Assembly: GCA_946811695.1 (NCBI GenBank)
Contig: OX328125.1
Location: forward strand, 51,264,494-51,328,493
From: Gonocerus acuteangulatus
Lineage: Eukaryota; Arthropoda; Insecta; Hemiptera; Coreidae
Direction of reading: 5' to 3'
DNA length: 64,000 nucleotides
Both the position numbers and the translations under genes were made by a program. The notes below the pieces were generated by a model that saw only the letters and a program-made list of their open reading frames with translations, did no database searches and was not told where the DNA came from. Below, piece after piece: positions 1-11,329 of the stretch. Position 1 is the stretch's first letter. Every line of letters begins with the position of its first letter.

Positions 1-570
1 CAAACAAAAAAAAAAGAGTATGTTCTGAGTTTGCACTCATGAAAAAGGTTTTCAATAATGTCTTCAAATCATCATCGATCCTCTAAAGAAGTAATGAAAC
101 TGTACATCAATGAAATGTTACCATCTTTGCAATATCGGTCAACATTTTTGAGAAATATTGTATTTTATGTGTTAAGAGTATTGTTAGTTCTCTTACATAG
201 TTATTGTTTTATAATTAGAGGTACCCCTTACTGATAAATGGATAAAAAAAACAAAGAAAATAAAATAATGATAAACTAATATTGAGGCTGAAGGCCAATT
301 TGAAGAGTATTTCCGTTAAAATTGTGCCAGGGGAGAGGATGAAGGGGAGATGGCTATAGGTTGATTTGCATACACAATCCCAACTCGCAACCCTAATCAG
401 GTTATGACTTGGCCCTTTCTGATTGGCTTTTTATACCACAACAGTAGCCACCTTCCCGAACCCGTTTATACAACCACTTACCATTCCCAATTACTAACCA
501 TTTCTCTGTTCATCGGATGGCAAAAAATCTTTTAACTGGAATTCGACGAATTTTAGCTCAAATAGTTCAA
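1..570. other. AT-rich DNA, no gene seen
   Basis: No coding frame, RNA gene or clear repeat is supported here. The segment near 30-90 (a 'tcttcaaatc...atcgatcct' stretch) resembles one near 3070-3115, which suggests an old dispersed repeat, but I cannot define its ends. Confidence 0.4.
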
Positions 571-574
571 CTAA

Positions 575-702
575 ACTGTTTTTTTTTGTTTTTTGTTTTG
601 TTTTTTTTATTGTATTTTCATAAGTCTCTGACATTTCCCTTGCATCCTATTCTCTTTTTTTTGCAGGCATGTCAACTTTAAGGTCATTAACGCCGTTCCT
701 AT
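575..702 (-). repeat. poly-T plus SINE 3'-domain fragment (reverse orientation)
   Basis: A T-rich run is followed by 'ggtcattaacgcc', the reverse complement of the 3' domain (ggcgctaatggcc...) that ends the SINEs at 18.3 and 20.3 kb. Read on the minus strand this is a SINE 3' domain with its A tail. The copy is short and diverged, and no target duplication was found. Confidence 0.4.
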
Positions 703-705
703 GAA

Positions 706-1886
706 TGGTAATTATTCTTTAGTGAAAATTTATATGAATTTAGGTAAAATTAGAGTGTTATTTTTAATTAAGGTTGCAACACAATTTTGTTAGTAGGTTC
801 AACTAAATTTTAGTAAAAGGATGAATTAAATACTGTCAATTAACTTTGTTGGCTTTGAAAGCTGAAAAGCCATTCCACCATGCCATTCAGGCATGATCGT
901 CTAGAATTTGATCTGAGGTGTCTGACAGTTGGTGTTGCTCTTTTATCTGCTCAGAAGGCCGGCAATTCGTCGAAATATGCTACACAGAAATTAGAGGAGG
1001 ATCGCTTCACAGAAGGAAGCAATGGGTGAGAATTCTATGGGCGATTCTCATACTGGCTAACATCACTTTTTTTCTTCTTGTATCATTTCTTGATGATTTC
1101 CTGGGTTTATCACGTCCTTTTATTTTCGGTGTTTTTTCTTCATGCTTAGCGAAACAGTATGCCATGCGTTACAAATCAAGTATTTTTATTGGGCTATTAA
1201 ATAACTTTTTGTAACTTTATGGAAAGGCATAGCTTCTCTAATTGCTTTCCTTGCTAAGGTGTTAACTTGCTCATTTTGCTTAATTCCACAATGTTCAAGA
1301 ATCTATACAAATATTACATTATGCTCCTGCAAAATTTAAATCTTAAATTCGTTTAAATCTATTAACTATCATCGGATGAGTTGAAAATGTACACATTCTT
1401 CAATTATGCCTTTTTGCTGCGAGAGCCACACAAGTGCACAGACGAAGTCTATGGGTCTGTTAGCCTTTGTTCTCTTCTTATACAAGCGTACTTCTTAATT
1501 TTCTTAATTCAGAAACTGTTTGTATATGTCTTGTAAGGATTTTAATGTTAACGTTAAAATTTAATTATATCTATTTAATTTTTTTCTTTTGGCTCAAGAA
1601 CGTGATTGTTTCATTTGTTATTAACCTTTCTGACTTTTACTGATATAAATTTTTTTGTCCAAATTCTGTTTTTATCTTTTGCTTTAAGTGAAATATTTAT
1701 TTTAGTATTATTTTAGATTAGTTTTAATTTTTTTTATTATGTATTCTCATAGCGCCATGACAAATTGTTGAAGATTGGACATGCTCTCAAGAATTCGTTG
1801 TGAAATAAAATATTTCAAAAATTTTTATTTCCTTACATGGATTAAATTCAGTCTTGTTTTAAAAACAATGGCGATTCAATGAGCAT
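706..1886. other. AT-rich DNA, no supported gene
   Basis: A 98-codon open frame at 918-1214 (+) contains a hydrophobic stretch but has no recognisable domain and no sign of splicing or conservation. I treat it as chance. The rest is AT-rich without recognisable repeats. Confidence 0.4.
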
Positions 1887-1889
1887 TTA

Positions 1890-2600
1890 GGGGTAATACT
1901 ACCTTCTGTGGTCAAAATCAATGTGATTTTTGCAAATTTATAGATAAAAAATTACTCAATATTTTTCAATTTTTATGTTATAAGTTTTATAAGGGGTGTT
2001 AAAGTAACAAAAAAAAAAAAAAAGAAAAAAAAAAAAAAGAAGATGTTTAATTCATCGAAAACAACATCCCGGCCCTTTGTCTAACGAACGGAAACCCTCT
2101 TTTTTTGCGGGCGATAGTCTGCAGGCGCCAATTCTTTATCTAGATCAAAAAACTAGAATTATTTTGAAAGAAGAATGTTAAATTTAGTAAAGTACTTAGG
2201 ATCCGTCAAAAATCGGCCATAAAGTCGCAATAATTTAATGAATGAATAAATCCCTACGTGCATTACTAGAAAATGCCATAAGGAATCTGCAGTTAAAATG
2301 TGAAGTTAAACGGGTGAAAATGAAAGCGCTGGCTTGAATTTGAAAAACATAGTTTTGAGAAAATCGATTTTAAAGTTTAATGTTCCTACCGAAAAGTTTT
2401 TTTCTTTTTAATTTTTTCTTACAATTTCTTGTAATGAGGATAAAAAAAAAGGTTTTAATTTTGAAATGTATCGAAACTTTAGTTAAAAAATCGAATTTAT
2501 AATTAGTTTAAGGGAGCATTAGGGCCCATAAACAATACCACCAACACAACGTTTTTTTAAGCCATAACGGTAAAAAAACGTTGGATGGTAGTATTACCCC
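1890..2600. mobile_element. PIF/Harbinger-like MITE (TSD TTA)
   Basis: Perfect 14-bp terminal inverted repeats, GGGGTAATACTACC at 1890-1903 and its complement at 2587-2600, are bordered by the direct repeat TTA (1887-1889 and 2601-2603). A 3-bp TWA target duplication is the hallmark of PIF/Harbinger transposons. The 711-bp interior has no coding capacity and includes an interrupted poly-A run at about 2010-2038. It is therefore a non-autonomous element. The superfamily call rests on the duplication only. Confidence 0.65.
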
Positions 2601-2707
2601 TTAAACAAGACTTACTGTTTCTGCTAGTTGGTCGAAAAAATAATTGTGAACAATTAAAGGAAATATGTGAGTAGCTGTTTAGAAATGAGTAGCATGAAGC
2701 ACAAGAT

Positions 2708-2708
2708 G

Positions 2709-2776
<68 letters not shown>
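2708..2776. repeat. (TA)n microsatellite
   Basis: About 69 bp of TA dinucleotides with a few TG interruptions. The short frames that run through it are repeat translations (IYIYIY). Confidence 0.95.
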
Positions 2777-2781
<5 letters not shown>

Positions 2782-3145
2782 CTGCCGCGGTCAACTTGAT
2801 TGACTCAACACGTTGATGAAGGAGAGCATTGAAGTTATTGATTGAGATGTGTAAAACCGGCATTAAGCTGAGGAATTAATGAGGTGATCTGAATTCTATT
2901 TGTTCGGAGATTCAAGTATTTCATTCCTTTCTAAGGGCTTTCCATCCAATTTTCCTCGTTTTAATGAAATGCCAATTTCGTCCCCGATAGAAAAGGAATA
3001 TAGAATAATGAAAACCTGTTTATTTTAGCACTTTCCTCCGAAGGAAAGTAGCTATTGAGGTTGGACTCATGACGGAATTTTTGAAAAATTTCTTCAAATC
3101 TTTATCGATCCTACCTAGTAGACACCGAAAATGACCCCCGTTAAA

Positions 3146-3148
<3 letters not shown>

Positions 3149-3179
<31 letters not shown>
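3149..3179. repeat. (TA)n microsatellite
   Basis: A 31-bp TA run directly upstream of a 143-bp tandem repeat. The same order, a TA core then 'acgaaacttggta'-like sequence, is seen in family X at 11.4, 38.9 and 61.1 kb. Confidence 0.9.
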
Positions 3180-3183
<4 letters not shown>

Positions 3184-3244
3184 CTGTTAACACGATAGCG
3201 GCCAGAGTTTTTGTTTTTTCGTCACGAAACTTGGTATATAGCAT

Positions 3245-3745
3245 TCAATTAGCAAACGATTGAACGAGTTCGTTAACCACCAAAATCGGTCCACCGGAAG
3301 GGGGGGTTTACCCCGAACCCAAAACACTAATTTGACCATTTCAGCCGTAATATTTGTTATATTTCAACGAAACTTGTTATTCGTAGTGGTAATATAGAGA
3401 GAAAAGTGAGATATAAAAATGAACTAATTCGGTTCATAAGGAGGGGGGTTTACTCCGGACCGACAATACCAATTCGCCACTACCAGCCGTGATTTTAGGT
3501 ATATTTCGACGAAACTCGGTATTCGTAGTGGTAATCTACAGGTAAATATGTGATGTAAAAATAAACTAAATCGGTTCATTAAGAGGGGGGGTTTACTCCG
3601 GACCCAAATTCCTAATATACTCATACTGGTCGTAATTTCTGCTGTATTCTAACGAAACGCGGTATACGTCGTGGGTAACTCATGAGAAAGAAGTGTTATA
3701 AAAATGAGCTGAATCGGTCAATCGGAAAGGGGGGTTTACTTTGTA
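3245..3745. repeat. tandem repeat, about 143-bp period, 3.5 copies
   Basis: The motif 'tcggtt(c)a...ggggggtttac(t/c)ccg' starts at 3286, 3429, 3571 and 3714, giving periods of 143, 142 and 143 bp. Each unit also has 'cgaaac(t/g)(t/c)ggta' and a 'gtagtggtaa' block. Units are clearly diverged, so the duplication is old. The wording (cgttaacca, aatccg/cggtccacc, ggaag) matches the segment next to the TA core in family X, so this is probably a tandemly expanded relative. Confidence 0.8.
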
Positions 3746-4410
3746 ATATATTTCAATAGAAAAGCCAGCCAGACATAGGTCCACAAAGGCGCCGCAAGGA
3801 GCGCTAGAGGGACTGTATCCTGTTCCTGCGTTAGATCAAAATACGATAATATGAGGTTTTTTGTATTTATTACGTAGTGTAATAGGTAACATGTGTAAAC
3901 ATAACTCTGGAAGCAAATTAATAATTGATCAGTTACTCATTACAAATTTAAAAGAGAACTATTCATGTTTTTATTTTATTTATGTAGGATATTTTAAGCA
4001 AATTGTTCTGGAAAGCAGTCTACACTACCCAAATTCTGAGGAAAGTGCTTAGTTATGCAGCTCCTGCGTGACGGACTTTTATACTTTGCGCTTCCATTTT
4101 AGTTTATAAACAATTTTGAAGAAGTGCTGCTATTGTAGCCGTACTCATTAAAGGAAGTTTGACCAATTTCTTTAAATTTTCATCCATACATTATAAGAAA
4201 ATTCGTAAAAAAAAAAGGTCCATTAGAAGTTGGGTTTCACTGCAGAAATAAAAAAAAATAATAATTCGAAAGAGCAAAAGTATGCATAATTCATTAAATA
4301 AATACAAATTTTGTATATATTAGGATATTTTATTTTATGCAAATTCTTAAACAATGCGGGTTTCATTACCCACCTTGCTGATGAGAGTGCTTAGTAATGC
4401 GGCTTCGGCC
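3746..4410. other. diverged dispersed repeats, no gene
   Basis: Bases 4053-4082 (tgcagctcctgcgtgacgga) are a diverged copy of the terminal motif seen cleanly at 12.7, 35.2, 36.0, 36.6 and 63.9 kb. A second similar piece lies at about 4380-4405 and another at 41815-41845. A 63-codon frame at 3861-4052 has no support. Confidence 0.4.
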
Positions 4411-4616
4411 ACTAGCGTTTATAGAAAACAATTTCGGGGGGGGGGCTGGGAGCACCTAGGCATTTGGGGTATATTTTAGTGCAATATGGTGAGTTTTAAG
4501 GTCCTCTGGACACCTAGTAGGCCAGGGTAAATGTAGAAGACTCTTTCAATTACATAAAATGTTCTAATCAATACAAAATTTCGGGGGATTTCGGGGGGGG
4601 GAGTGCAGCCAATAAG
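4411..4616. mobile_element. diverged copy of the G-tract MITE family
   Basis: Two oppositely placed 'atttcggggggggg' blocks (4430-4448 and 4578-4601) enclose a segment (gagttttaag, ctggacacctagt) whose reverse complement recurs inside the element at 42.95-43.19 kb. This is a subfamily of the CATGGGCGTATATA elements with worn ends. Confidence 0.5.
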
Positions 4617-4820
4617 TGCTAATCGCCAATAAGCAGGACACCACGAGCACAGATTCTCCTGGAGTCCTTTCATTAGGATATTCTTTGTTGACCTCTTAAA
4701 ATTATATATACAGATACTCTAAGGATCCTATAACCTATAAACTGGACTCTTACAATCCTTCAGGACATAACAAAGTGCATATCTAAAAGTGAATTTGAAT
4801 TTTAATTATTAAAATAGTAA

Positions 4821-5596
4821 GGTCTTTTTGGAAGACCACATCCAGTTACTTTTGGAGTAGCAGTAGTGATTTATAACAGGTACTCGTACTCGCTGATAAG
4901 GTTACTGATTAGCTTATAGGTTCTTTGCTGGTTATCTATTTCTACTTGACTCGCTATCTACGGTTATAGTTCATATTATATGATGGCAAGCAATATTTAT
5001 TAATAAAAAGGTTAATATGATCAAAATCAATTCTCTGAACTACGAAAAAAGTTATTAAGCATTAAAGTTAACTGTTTTGCAGGTTATGAAGGATAACATA
5101 AAGAATGATATTTGTAAACACACATATTTTATTCCTTTCTCTCTCTCTCTCTCTTTGGATATTTTACATTTATTCAGCATTATGGGCATACTTGCTATGC
5201 GTTTCCGCTCGTTCAAGAAGATATAAAAACTCTAGTCAATCCAACTCAATTAATAGAATTCTATTAATTTTAGCGACTCTAGTCTATCCAACTCGCTAAA
5301 ATTAATAGAATTCTATTATTTTTTCCGAGTAAGAAACCAATCGCTTTTCCTTTGTTAGGAACATCGGAAACTAATTGTACAATACCCATTTTTTCTCACT
5401 AACATAAGCAGAGCTTCTTCATAAACATAAGCTAATTCACCGTCGAAGGTTACTTTACTCCCAGCAAGAACCAATGCAATTGCTCATCAGAATCCTACAA
5501 TAGGAAGGCAAAGGAGTTATTAGCATGCGCTGAATCACTAATACAATCACTACTGCTACTTCAAAAGTAACTGGATGTGGTCTTCGCAAAAAGACC
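4821..5596. mobile_element. foldback element, TIR GGTCTTTTTG...
   Basis: The left end (ggtctttttg, then gaagaccacatccagttact, 4821-4850) pairs with the right end (about 5546-5596) over roughly 50 bp. TAA occurs on both sides (4818-4820, 5597-5599), as expected of a 3-bp target duplication. The interior contains (CT)n and an EcoRI-centred palindrome, aattaatagaattctatta, around 5249-5270 and again at about 5300-5318. A second member lies at 8147-8877. No coding capacity. Confidence 0.65.
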
Positions 5597-5822
5597 TAAA
5601 AAATAAATTGATGAGAATCTGTGCTAATCATTAAATGACGTGGTTCATACCTATAAGTTTGTAGAAAGTGAGGACTTTAGTGATAAGAGTATCTGTAGAA
5701 AGTGAGGAGACTGTGGAAAGGTTGGAATCCGCCCCCTAGAAGAAGGAAGAGATAGCCAACCGATAATGAAATTTCCTCTCTCCACTTCCTACTTGTCTGC
5801 ATTGCTGAGGATATGGTCCGAT

Positions 5823-5844
5823 TCTCTCTCTCTCTCTCTCTCTC

Positions 5845-5938
<94 letters not shown>
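5823..5938. repeat. compound (CT)n(GT)n(TA)n microsatellite
   Basis: About 68 bp of CT, a short GT transition, then about 40 bp of TA. Open frames on this stretch (SLSLSL...IYIYIY) are repeat translations. Confidence 0.95.
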
Positions 5939-5939
<1 letters not shown>

Positions 5940-6599
5940 CCTCTTTCTCTCTATACAATTCTTTATTTTTACTTATACCACTTACTTTAATTTAAATTGA
6001 ACTTTTCAGATTCGACCAATAATACACTCTCGGCATTGTACTTGAATTGGTTAGCGAAGTATACAACCTTTAATTTGGTTCATTTAACCCTAGAACGCCA
6101 ACCTTCCTCGGTCTAACCCATCCTACCAACTATTCGTCATTCTGACAAACATAGTTTAAAAAAAAATATATAAGTTAAAACTCAATTCTTCAAAATTGGC
6201 TAATATAACTTCATTAATTAGTTCACGACTTAGAAGGGAGGGATGATGAAAATTAGTATATATAATGTATAAATGATGTTACCAACCTTAGGCAAACAGA
6301 CGTACACACAGATATTCCTTCATTTCCAAACAATCGTTATTTTCACCTACTTTATCTGACATAATTTCATGAAATTTTCGAACGGCTGGTACAATCGATG
6401 TATTTCTTTCGGTGACTTGTCAAGTTTGACCACAGGTAGCATAGCTGGGCTGTGGTAAAGAATAGAAGACAGAGAGGAGAGGGGCGACTGTAAATCACAG
6501 AGGTGTTCAAGGGTTAAAAACATATCATTTTACAATTATCACTCAGCGCTAAATGGGCTCTGATAAAATTTCTGGCAGGCTAAATATGTTTACTCACAA
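5939..6599. other. AT-rich DNA, no gene
   Basis: No coding frame or repeat family is supported between the compound microsatellite and the next MITE. Confidence 0.4.
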
Positions 6600-6949
6600 G
6601 GGGAGTATACAGCGATGGGGTCACCGATCTAACAATTATATTTTTCTTTTAATCTTATCTATAAAAGGAATGAATTGTTGAAGGAATCATGTCGATATCA
6701 TTTTCCAAACTCGATATAAAAAATAGAGCACTTTCAACCTATATTATTTTATTTCTCTTTCTCAGCTAATCGCCCAGTTGCTATCAGCTAATCGCCCAGT
6801 TGCTATCAGCTCTAAAACCACATAAATTTTATTTCTCGGCTCCTAAGGCGCATTGGACGGAACGCTCGGACACGTGTCGACTATTTTTTGATGTAGAATC
6901 ACCAGAAAAAAATGGTCCAGATCGGTGGGGTCACCGCTGTATACTCCCC
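6600..6949. mobile_element. MITE, TIR GGGGAGTATACAGCG
   Basis: The left end GGGGAGTATACAGCG (6600-6614) is matched in reverse complement at 6935-6949. The match continues to CCGATCT, except that an 8-bp block (tggggtca) lies in the opposite orientation in the two arms. Inside, 'cagctaatcgcccagttgctat' is directly duplicated (about 6764-6807). The element is 350 bp and non-coding, with no firm target duplication. Confidence 0.65.
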
Positions 6950-7102
6950 TCCCTTGTCAGCGTATGACTTGTTTGTTTGTATCTTTAACCCATTCGAAAG
7001 CACTTTTGTGTCAAGGCCATTTCTTCGCTTCGGGACTGAAAGGTTTTAGGTGTATAGTGTACTTGATAAATTGTACTAAGTATCTGAGTATAATATTTTA
7101 TA

Positions 7103-7195
7103 GACTCATCTCGCGACTCGTTGGGAAAATTCCCCGCTGCTCCATTGATGTCGGTGCATCGTAAACATATAAAGAAAATAATAATAAAAAAAAAA
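7103..7195 (+). mobile_element. SINE fragment (body and tail)
   Basis: 'ctcgttgggaaaattcc(c/t)cgctgc' followed by 'gatgtcgg' and a worn 'gatgc..cgta' plus A-rich tail matches the body and 3' domain of the tRNA-type SINE at 18.3 kb. The tRNA-like head is missing, so this is a 5'-truncated copy. Confidence 0.65.
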
Positions 7196-8033
7196 AGCCG
7201 GCAGTGCTTAAGACCATCAAATAAAATCATACCAGCTGTATTGTTCCAAGTTGTGAACCCAATTCAGTTTTCGTACTTCAGTTTTGTCTTCAACCTACCA
7301 TGTTTATTATTAGTTAGGCCATAATTCCCAGACCGAATTTTTTCAATCTAACAGTAGATTATTCTTTTGTTACAGTATCTTCTCCGGACGCAAAAATAAC
7401 GTTGAAAACTAAGTCTGATACAGGAATAGGATTAAAAACGCATTCAAATGGCACACACAACATTATTGTTTGTCTACGGATAGGCAAATCCACAATGATA
7501 ATAAATCTGTAGACAAATAGCACTGAAAATTCAACAATCTGCAAGTAAATACTATAATGGATTCCCAAATAATATCGAGCTTGTTTTATTATATTATAAA
7601 AATACACCCCATCCTATTACCAGTGGGCCGGTGCCTCCATTTTGAAACTCGGCCTAGTAAACTGAAGCTATGAAAAACAATAATAAAACAAAATCCTCTC
7701 AACACTTTCCCCCTAAGTGAAACATGGTTCGTCCGTCTACGTCTTTACACGATTATCATTAAAAAACTCAATACTCCTAAAAACAGATCTCATCACTCGA
7801 TGAATCTAGTGGATATATTCTTCAATGAGCTTACAAAAATCCTGGTAATAAGCAAACACAAAAATAATAAATATAATGACTAAAACATATGACTATAAAA
7901 TTCACTAAAATCAATATGTTTTAGAAGAAAAAAATATATACGAACAAAAACATACAACAATAATGGTAATACATTTTTAATTCACTTTTGCACTTCCTCA
8001 ATAGATGATAAGACCAGTGTTGCATCCATGTTT

Positions 8034-8069
<36 letters not shown>

Positions 8070-8146
8070 GTTAATAAGAAATATGTTATAATTCTGAAAA
8101 ATTATGTTTACTATTCATTTTTTTTTTTAATTTCACAAGAAACTTT
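7196..8146. other. AT-rich DNA with poly-T tract
   Basis: Contains a 30-bp T run at about 8038-8067. Short open frames at 7121-7324 and 7359-7607 have no recognisable content. No gene seen. Confidence 0.4.
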
Positions 8147-8877
8147 GGGTCTGTTTGCGAAGACCAAATCCAGTTACTTGTGAAGTATCTGTAGAGATTA
8201 CAACAGAGATTCAGCGCACGCAAATAACTCACTAGCTTTTCTATTGGCTATTCCTATGGGCAATTCTATTGGTTGTTCCTGGTAGTAAAGTAACCTTTAA
8301 CACTCTAGTCAATCCAACTCGCAAAAATTATTAGAATTCTATTAATTTTAGCGAGTTGGATTGTCTATAGTCTTGATATCTTCTTAAGCAAGCGTAGCGA
8401 GCGGAAACGCATAGCTCGTTTGACATAAATATAAAATATAAATATGTTATAGAACCACCGGACAAAAAAATCGGTGAGGAGGCCCCTAAACTTCACAATT
8501 ACCATTGATTTTTATAATATTAATCCTTTTATTAATAAATATTTCTTGCTGAAATATATTCTGCTTATTTTCATTTATGCGACACAATCCTATTTGTATC
8601 TATTACTTACGAATACAAGTTATGTTACGGTTAGTTAGAAACCATATTTTATTAATATAGTAGTAAAAAAAAGTTACTTTTAGTAGTGATTGCAGAGCTT
8701 TTAAATACTTTTGATTACTATATTTATGTAATATGGATTCTAACCTTAGATAAAATGTAAAGAAGGAATAGATAACTTGCAAAGAACCTGTAAGCTAATC
8801 AGTAAGTACCAAAATCACTGTTTAATATCACGACAGATACATCAAAGTAACTGGGTGTGGCCTTCGCAAAAAGACCC
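8147..8877. mobile_element. foldback element, second copy of the GGTCTTTTTG family
   Basis: The left end (gggtctgtttgcgaagacca) is mirrored at 8835-8877 (ctgggtgtggccttcgcaaa, then aagaccc). The interior carries the same palindrome around gaattctattaat (about 8332-8360) as the 4.8-kb copy, but in opposite orientation relative to the surrounding cgttt/aaacg block. 731 bp, non-coding. Confidence 0.65.
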
Positions 8878-8928
8878 GAAACTTTTGCAACTAACGTCGA
8901 TAGAGTACACTATGTTTTTCCTTAACTG

Positions 8929-8958
8929 AATATCAACTAGGCATTCCTAGTTGATATT
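8929..8958. repeat. perfect 13-bp-stem hairpin
   Basis: AATATCAACTAGG, loop CATT, CCTAGTTGATATT: a perfect 13-bp inverted repeat with a 4-nt loop. It is too short to assign. It could be a hairpin remnant of a MITE. Confidence 0.85.
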
Positions 8959-9003
8959 GACATATTGAGATAAACATAACTCCTGGATGTGACAATGCAC
9001 TTC

Positions 9004-9198
9004 CTAAGAAGCAGAACCTCCCCATAGCCTACAGGTGATGAGGGTGCAAGGAAGAGACTCATCTTTAATCCCCACCCCTTCCCAGCCATCATCCATATCG
9101 AATATCCCACCAACCCCTGCCTCCACCTTCAATATCCCTCCTTTCCTCTTACTCAAAACCCTAATCTTACTCATTTTTAGCATCCAGCCACACTCCAT
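9004..9198 (-). pseudogene. possible LINE reverse-transcriptase fragment
   Basis: The minus-strand frame has a stretch (GWMLKMSKIRVLSKRKGG ... DESLPCTLITCR) that resembles the region after the catalytic YxDD box of non-LTR reverse transcriptases, where a 'lkmskTkvl' strand is followed some 30-40 residues later by a 'yLGtlit' strand. Only these two blocks are similar, and no flanking RT motif could be read. It would be a short decayed fragment; chance similarity is possible. Confidence 0.35.
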
Positions 9199-9465
9199 TG
9201 TAGCTTCTTAACCCCTACTAAAGTAAACCGGCCTTTTCATGTCAGAATTTCTAAAAGGGTTCCACATATGATCGTATATAAAATTCCACTTCTTTTAAGT
9301 ATTTTTTTATTTATTATTATTCTATTTGGAGAGCCTCATTTTTCTTCAACAAAATAAAAATCATATTACTAGGATCACAGATTCCACTGACCAGTGCACG
9401 GGAAACACAAAAAATTACTCCTTATAAGCACCGATTTATCCGAATGAAGTAAATCCATGGGCGTA

Positions 9466-9733
9466 TATAAGGGGGGGGGGGGCTGAGGGGGCTGCAGCCC
9501 CTCCCGAAATTTTCATTTTATGGTAAACATGTGTCACAAAAACTTTAAAAATAAATTAAATAAGATCACTTAGTTAAAAAAAAAAAGTTTATTTTAGGTG
9601 TAATAGCGTTTTAGTTGCCTAAAACTATTCCAAGCTCTAAATTTTTCATATTCATACCCCGGAAATGATATCAGCCCCCCCCCCCCGAAATTTTCCAAGC
9701 CCCTCCCGAAATTATTTCCTATATACGCCCATG
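9466..9733. mobile_element. G-tract MITE, TIR CATGGGCGTATATA
   Basis: Perfect 14-bp terminal inverted repeats at 9466-9479 and 9720-9733. Just inside the left end is a long G run followed by a CTGCAG-centred block; near the right end are C runs. The interior is AT-rich and non-coding. The element sits in a diverged tandem duplication (ttactcc(t/a)tataagcaccga at about 9415 and 9759). Other copies lie at 16.2, 42.9 and 63.4 kb. Confidence 0.75.
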
Positions 9734-10035
9734 TCTAATTCGCACAAGAAACACAAAAAAATTACTCCATATAAGCACCGATTAATCCGAATGAAGTCGG
9801 TCTAAATCACACAAAAAACACAAGAAATTTATGAATATTTCGAACAGACGCTTTACATTTACAGCGATTTCCCACCCGGTTTCGAAATATATGAGAACTA
9901 ATCCGTATCACAAGAAAAATGTATTTTTTTTTTCTATTTCCCTCGACAAAGGTTATAGATATGGCCTTGAAAATGGTTTCATTTGATTTCCCGATTTTGT
10001 ACTAGTTAAAAAACTTGATCTTTGATCAAAATTCG

Positions 10036-10037
<2 letters not shown>

Positions 10038-10099
<62 letters not shown>

Positions 10100-10112
10100 T
10101 ATATATATACAC
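10038..10112. repeat. (TA)n microsatellite
   Basis: About 75 bp of TA with one AAT interruption, ending in (AC)n next to a Helitron-like 3' end. Confidence 0.95.
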
Positions 10113-10117
10113 ACACA

Positions 10118-10240
10118 CTAGCTGTTACCCAGTGTGCCATGCCTAGACCTACTTTCTACTTGATACCTAGTTGTCTATACCCAGTTACGAAAATCGGTCA
10201 AACGATGTGAATTTAGGGGGTTCCTTCCTAAAAGGGAGAG
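10118..10240 (-). mobile_element. Helitron-like 3' end fragment
   Basis: Read on the minus strand the sequence ends in ...cacactgggtaacagCTAG followed by T, the same 3' end as at 14497 and 20270. The homologous interior continues to a 'cggtcaaacgatgtg' block, but the 5' TC end is absent. Truncated non-autonomous copy. Confidence 0.55.
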
Positions 10241-10731
10241 AGGAAACGCGCTAAAATTATAAAAAAAAAGAATGAAATAAAATTTAAAAAAATCCATTTC
10301 CAAAGTTACAGGACTCTTAACAAACAAATCACAAACAAAATTGTATTTAAACATGACCTATTAGTTGACAAATGTATCATTCATGAAAATCCACCGATAG
10401 AAAGATATATATTCGTACAACATTGAATGATGGGCTAATTCGGGGAAAGTAGGACTAGCCTGCCGGAGAGGCGGAGGAGAGACAAATCGCTGAAGGGAGT
10501 GTCGTTCTATCCAGGACCCTTGGGTCTCATTCAGAAAGGATTCTTTCAGGAGTAGTCTGAGAGGATTGGAGCAAGCATGCTTTGTCTAAATCGCTAAGAG
10601 GATTTCCGTTCGGCTTCCAAGACATTCTATAGATAGTATTGTTTACCATATCCAGTTTTCTTTCCTTCTCTCTAAAATAAGATCAGAATCCTAGGTTTAT
10701 TTAAACCGAAGACAAATAATATTTTTTAGCG
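10241..10731. other. AT-rich DNA with a worn family X terminal hairpin
   Basis: Bases 10218-10258 (ggggttccttcc...gaggaaacgcgctaaaa) resemble the terminal hairpin plus gcgctaaaa of family X. The remainder shows no gene. Confidence 0.4.
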
Positions 10732-10862
10732 CGGCTCCTCCCTCCCTGCATAGGAAGAACCCCCCTTATAAGGTTGATCTCATGAAACAATCCGGAAGTG
10801 CCGACTAGAAAATTTCGCGTTTCAGAACCCCTAGAGACCGAAAATAACGGTGGTTTAAATTT

Positions 10863-10902
10863 GTATATATACATGTATATATATATACATATATATATAT
10901 AC

Positions 10903-10988
<86 letters not shown>
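10863..10988. repeat. (TA)n core of family X, left part
   Basis: TA-rich run with regular ACA/TGT interruptions, split from the run at 11335-11391 by insertion of a SINE. Confidence 0.9.
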
Positions 10989-11329
10989 GGGGGCGAGGTT
11001 AGCTCAGTGGTAGAGCACTCGACTAATGAACTGGAGGACCAGGTTCAAAACCCGAGCGCGCACTAAAGATTTTTTCTTCTAGTGCTGCCGTTCGAGGGTT
11101 GGATTTGGGGTCCCAGATCGTCCCTAGGCTCACCCAGCCTTTAATTAATTTAATTAATAATGGGTACCTTGGGTGCTAATGACTCTAGCAGTCGAAGCAG
11201 CCAAGGGGAAAATCAGGCGGCCGGAGCATAGTATTGACCACACTATCTCCCTAGTGTGCCGTATGGTCAAGAATCAGATACCTCTACAGTATCTGCCCCT
11301 CTGGGCCCTTGTGGCCTGTTACGGGACTG

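Noticed and set aside
918..1214. 98-codon open frame with a hydrophobic stretch
   Set aside because: No domain, no similarity I can recognise and no splice or promoter context; consistent with chance in AT-rich DNA.
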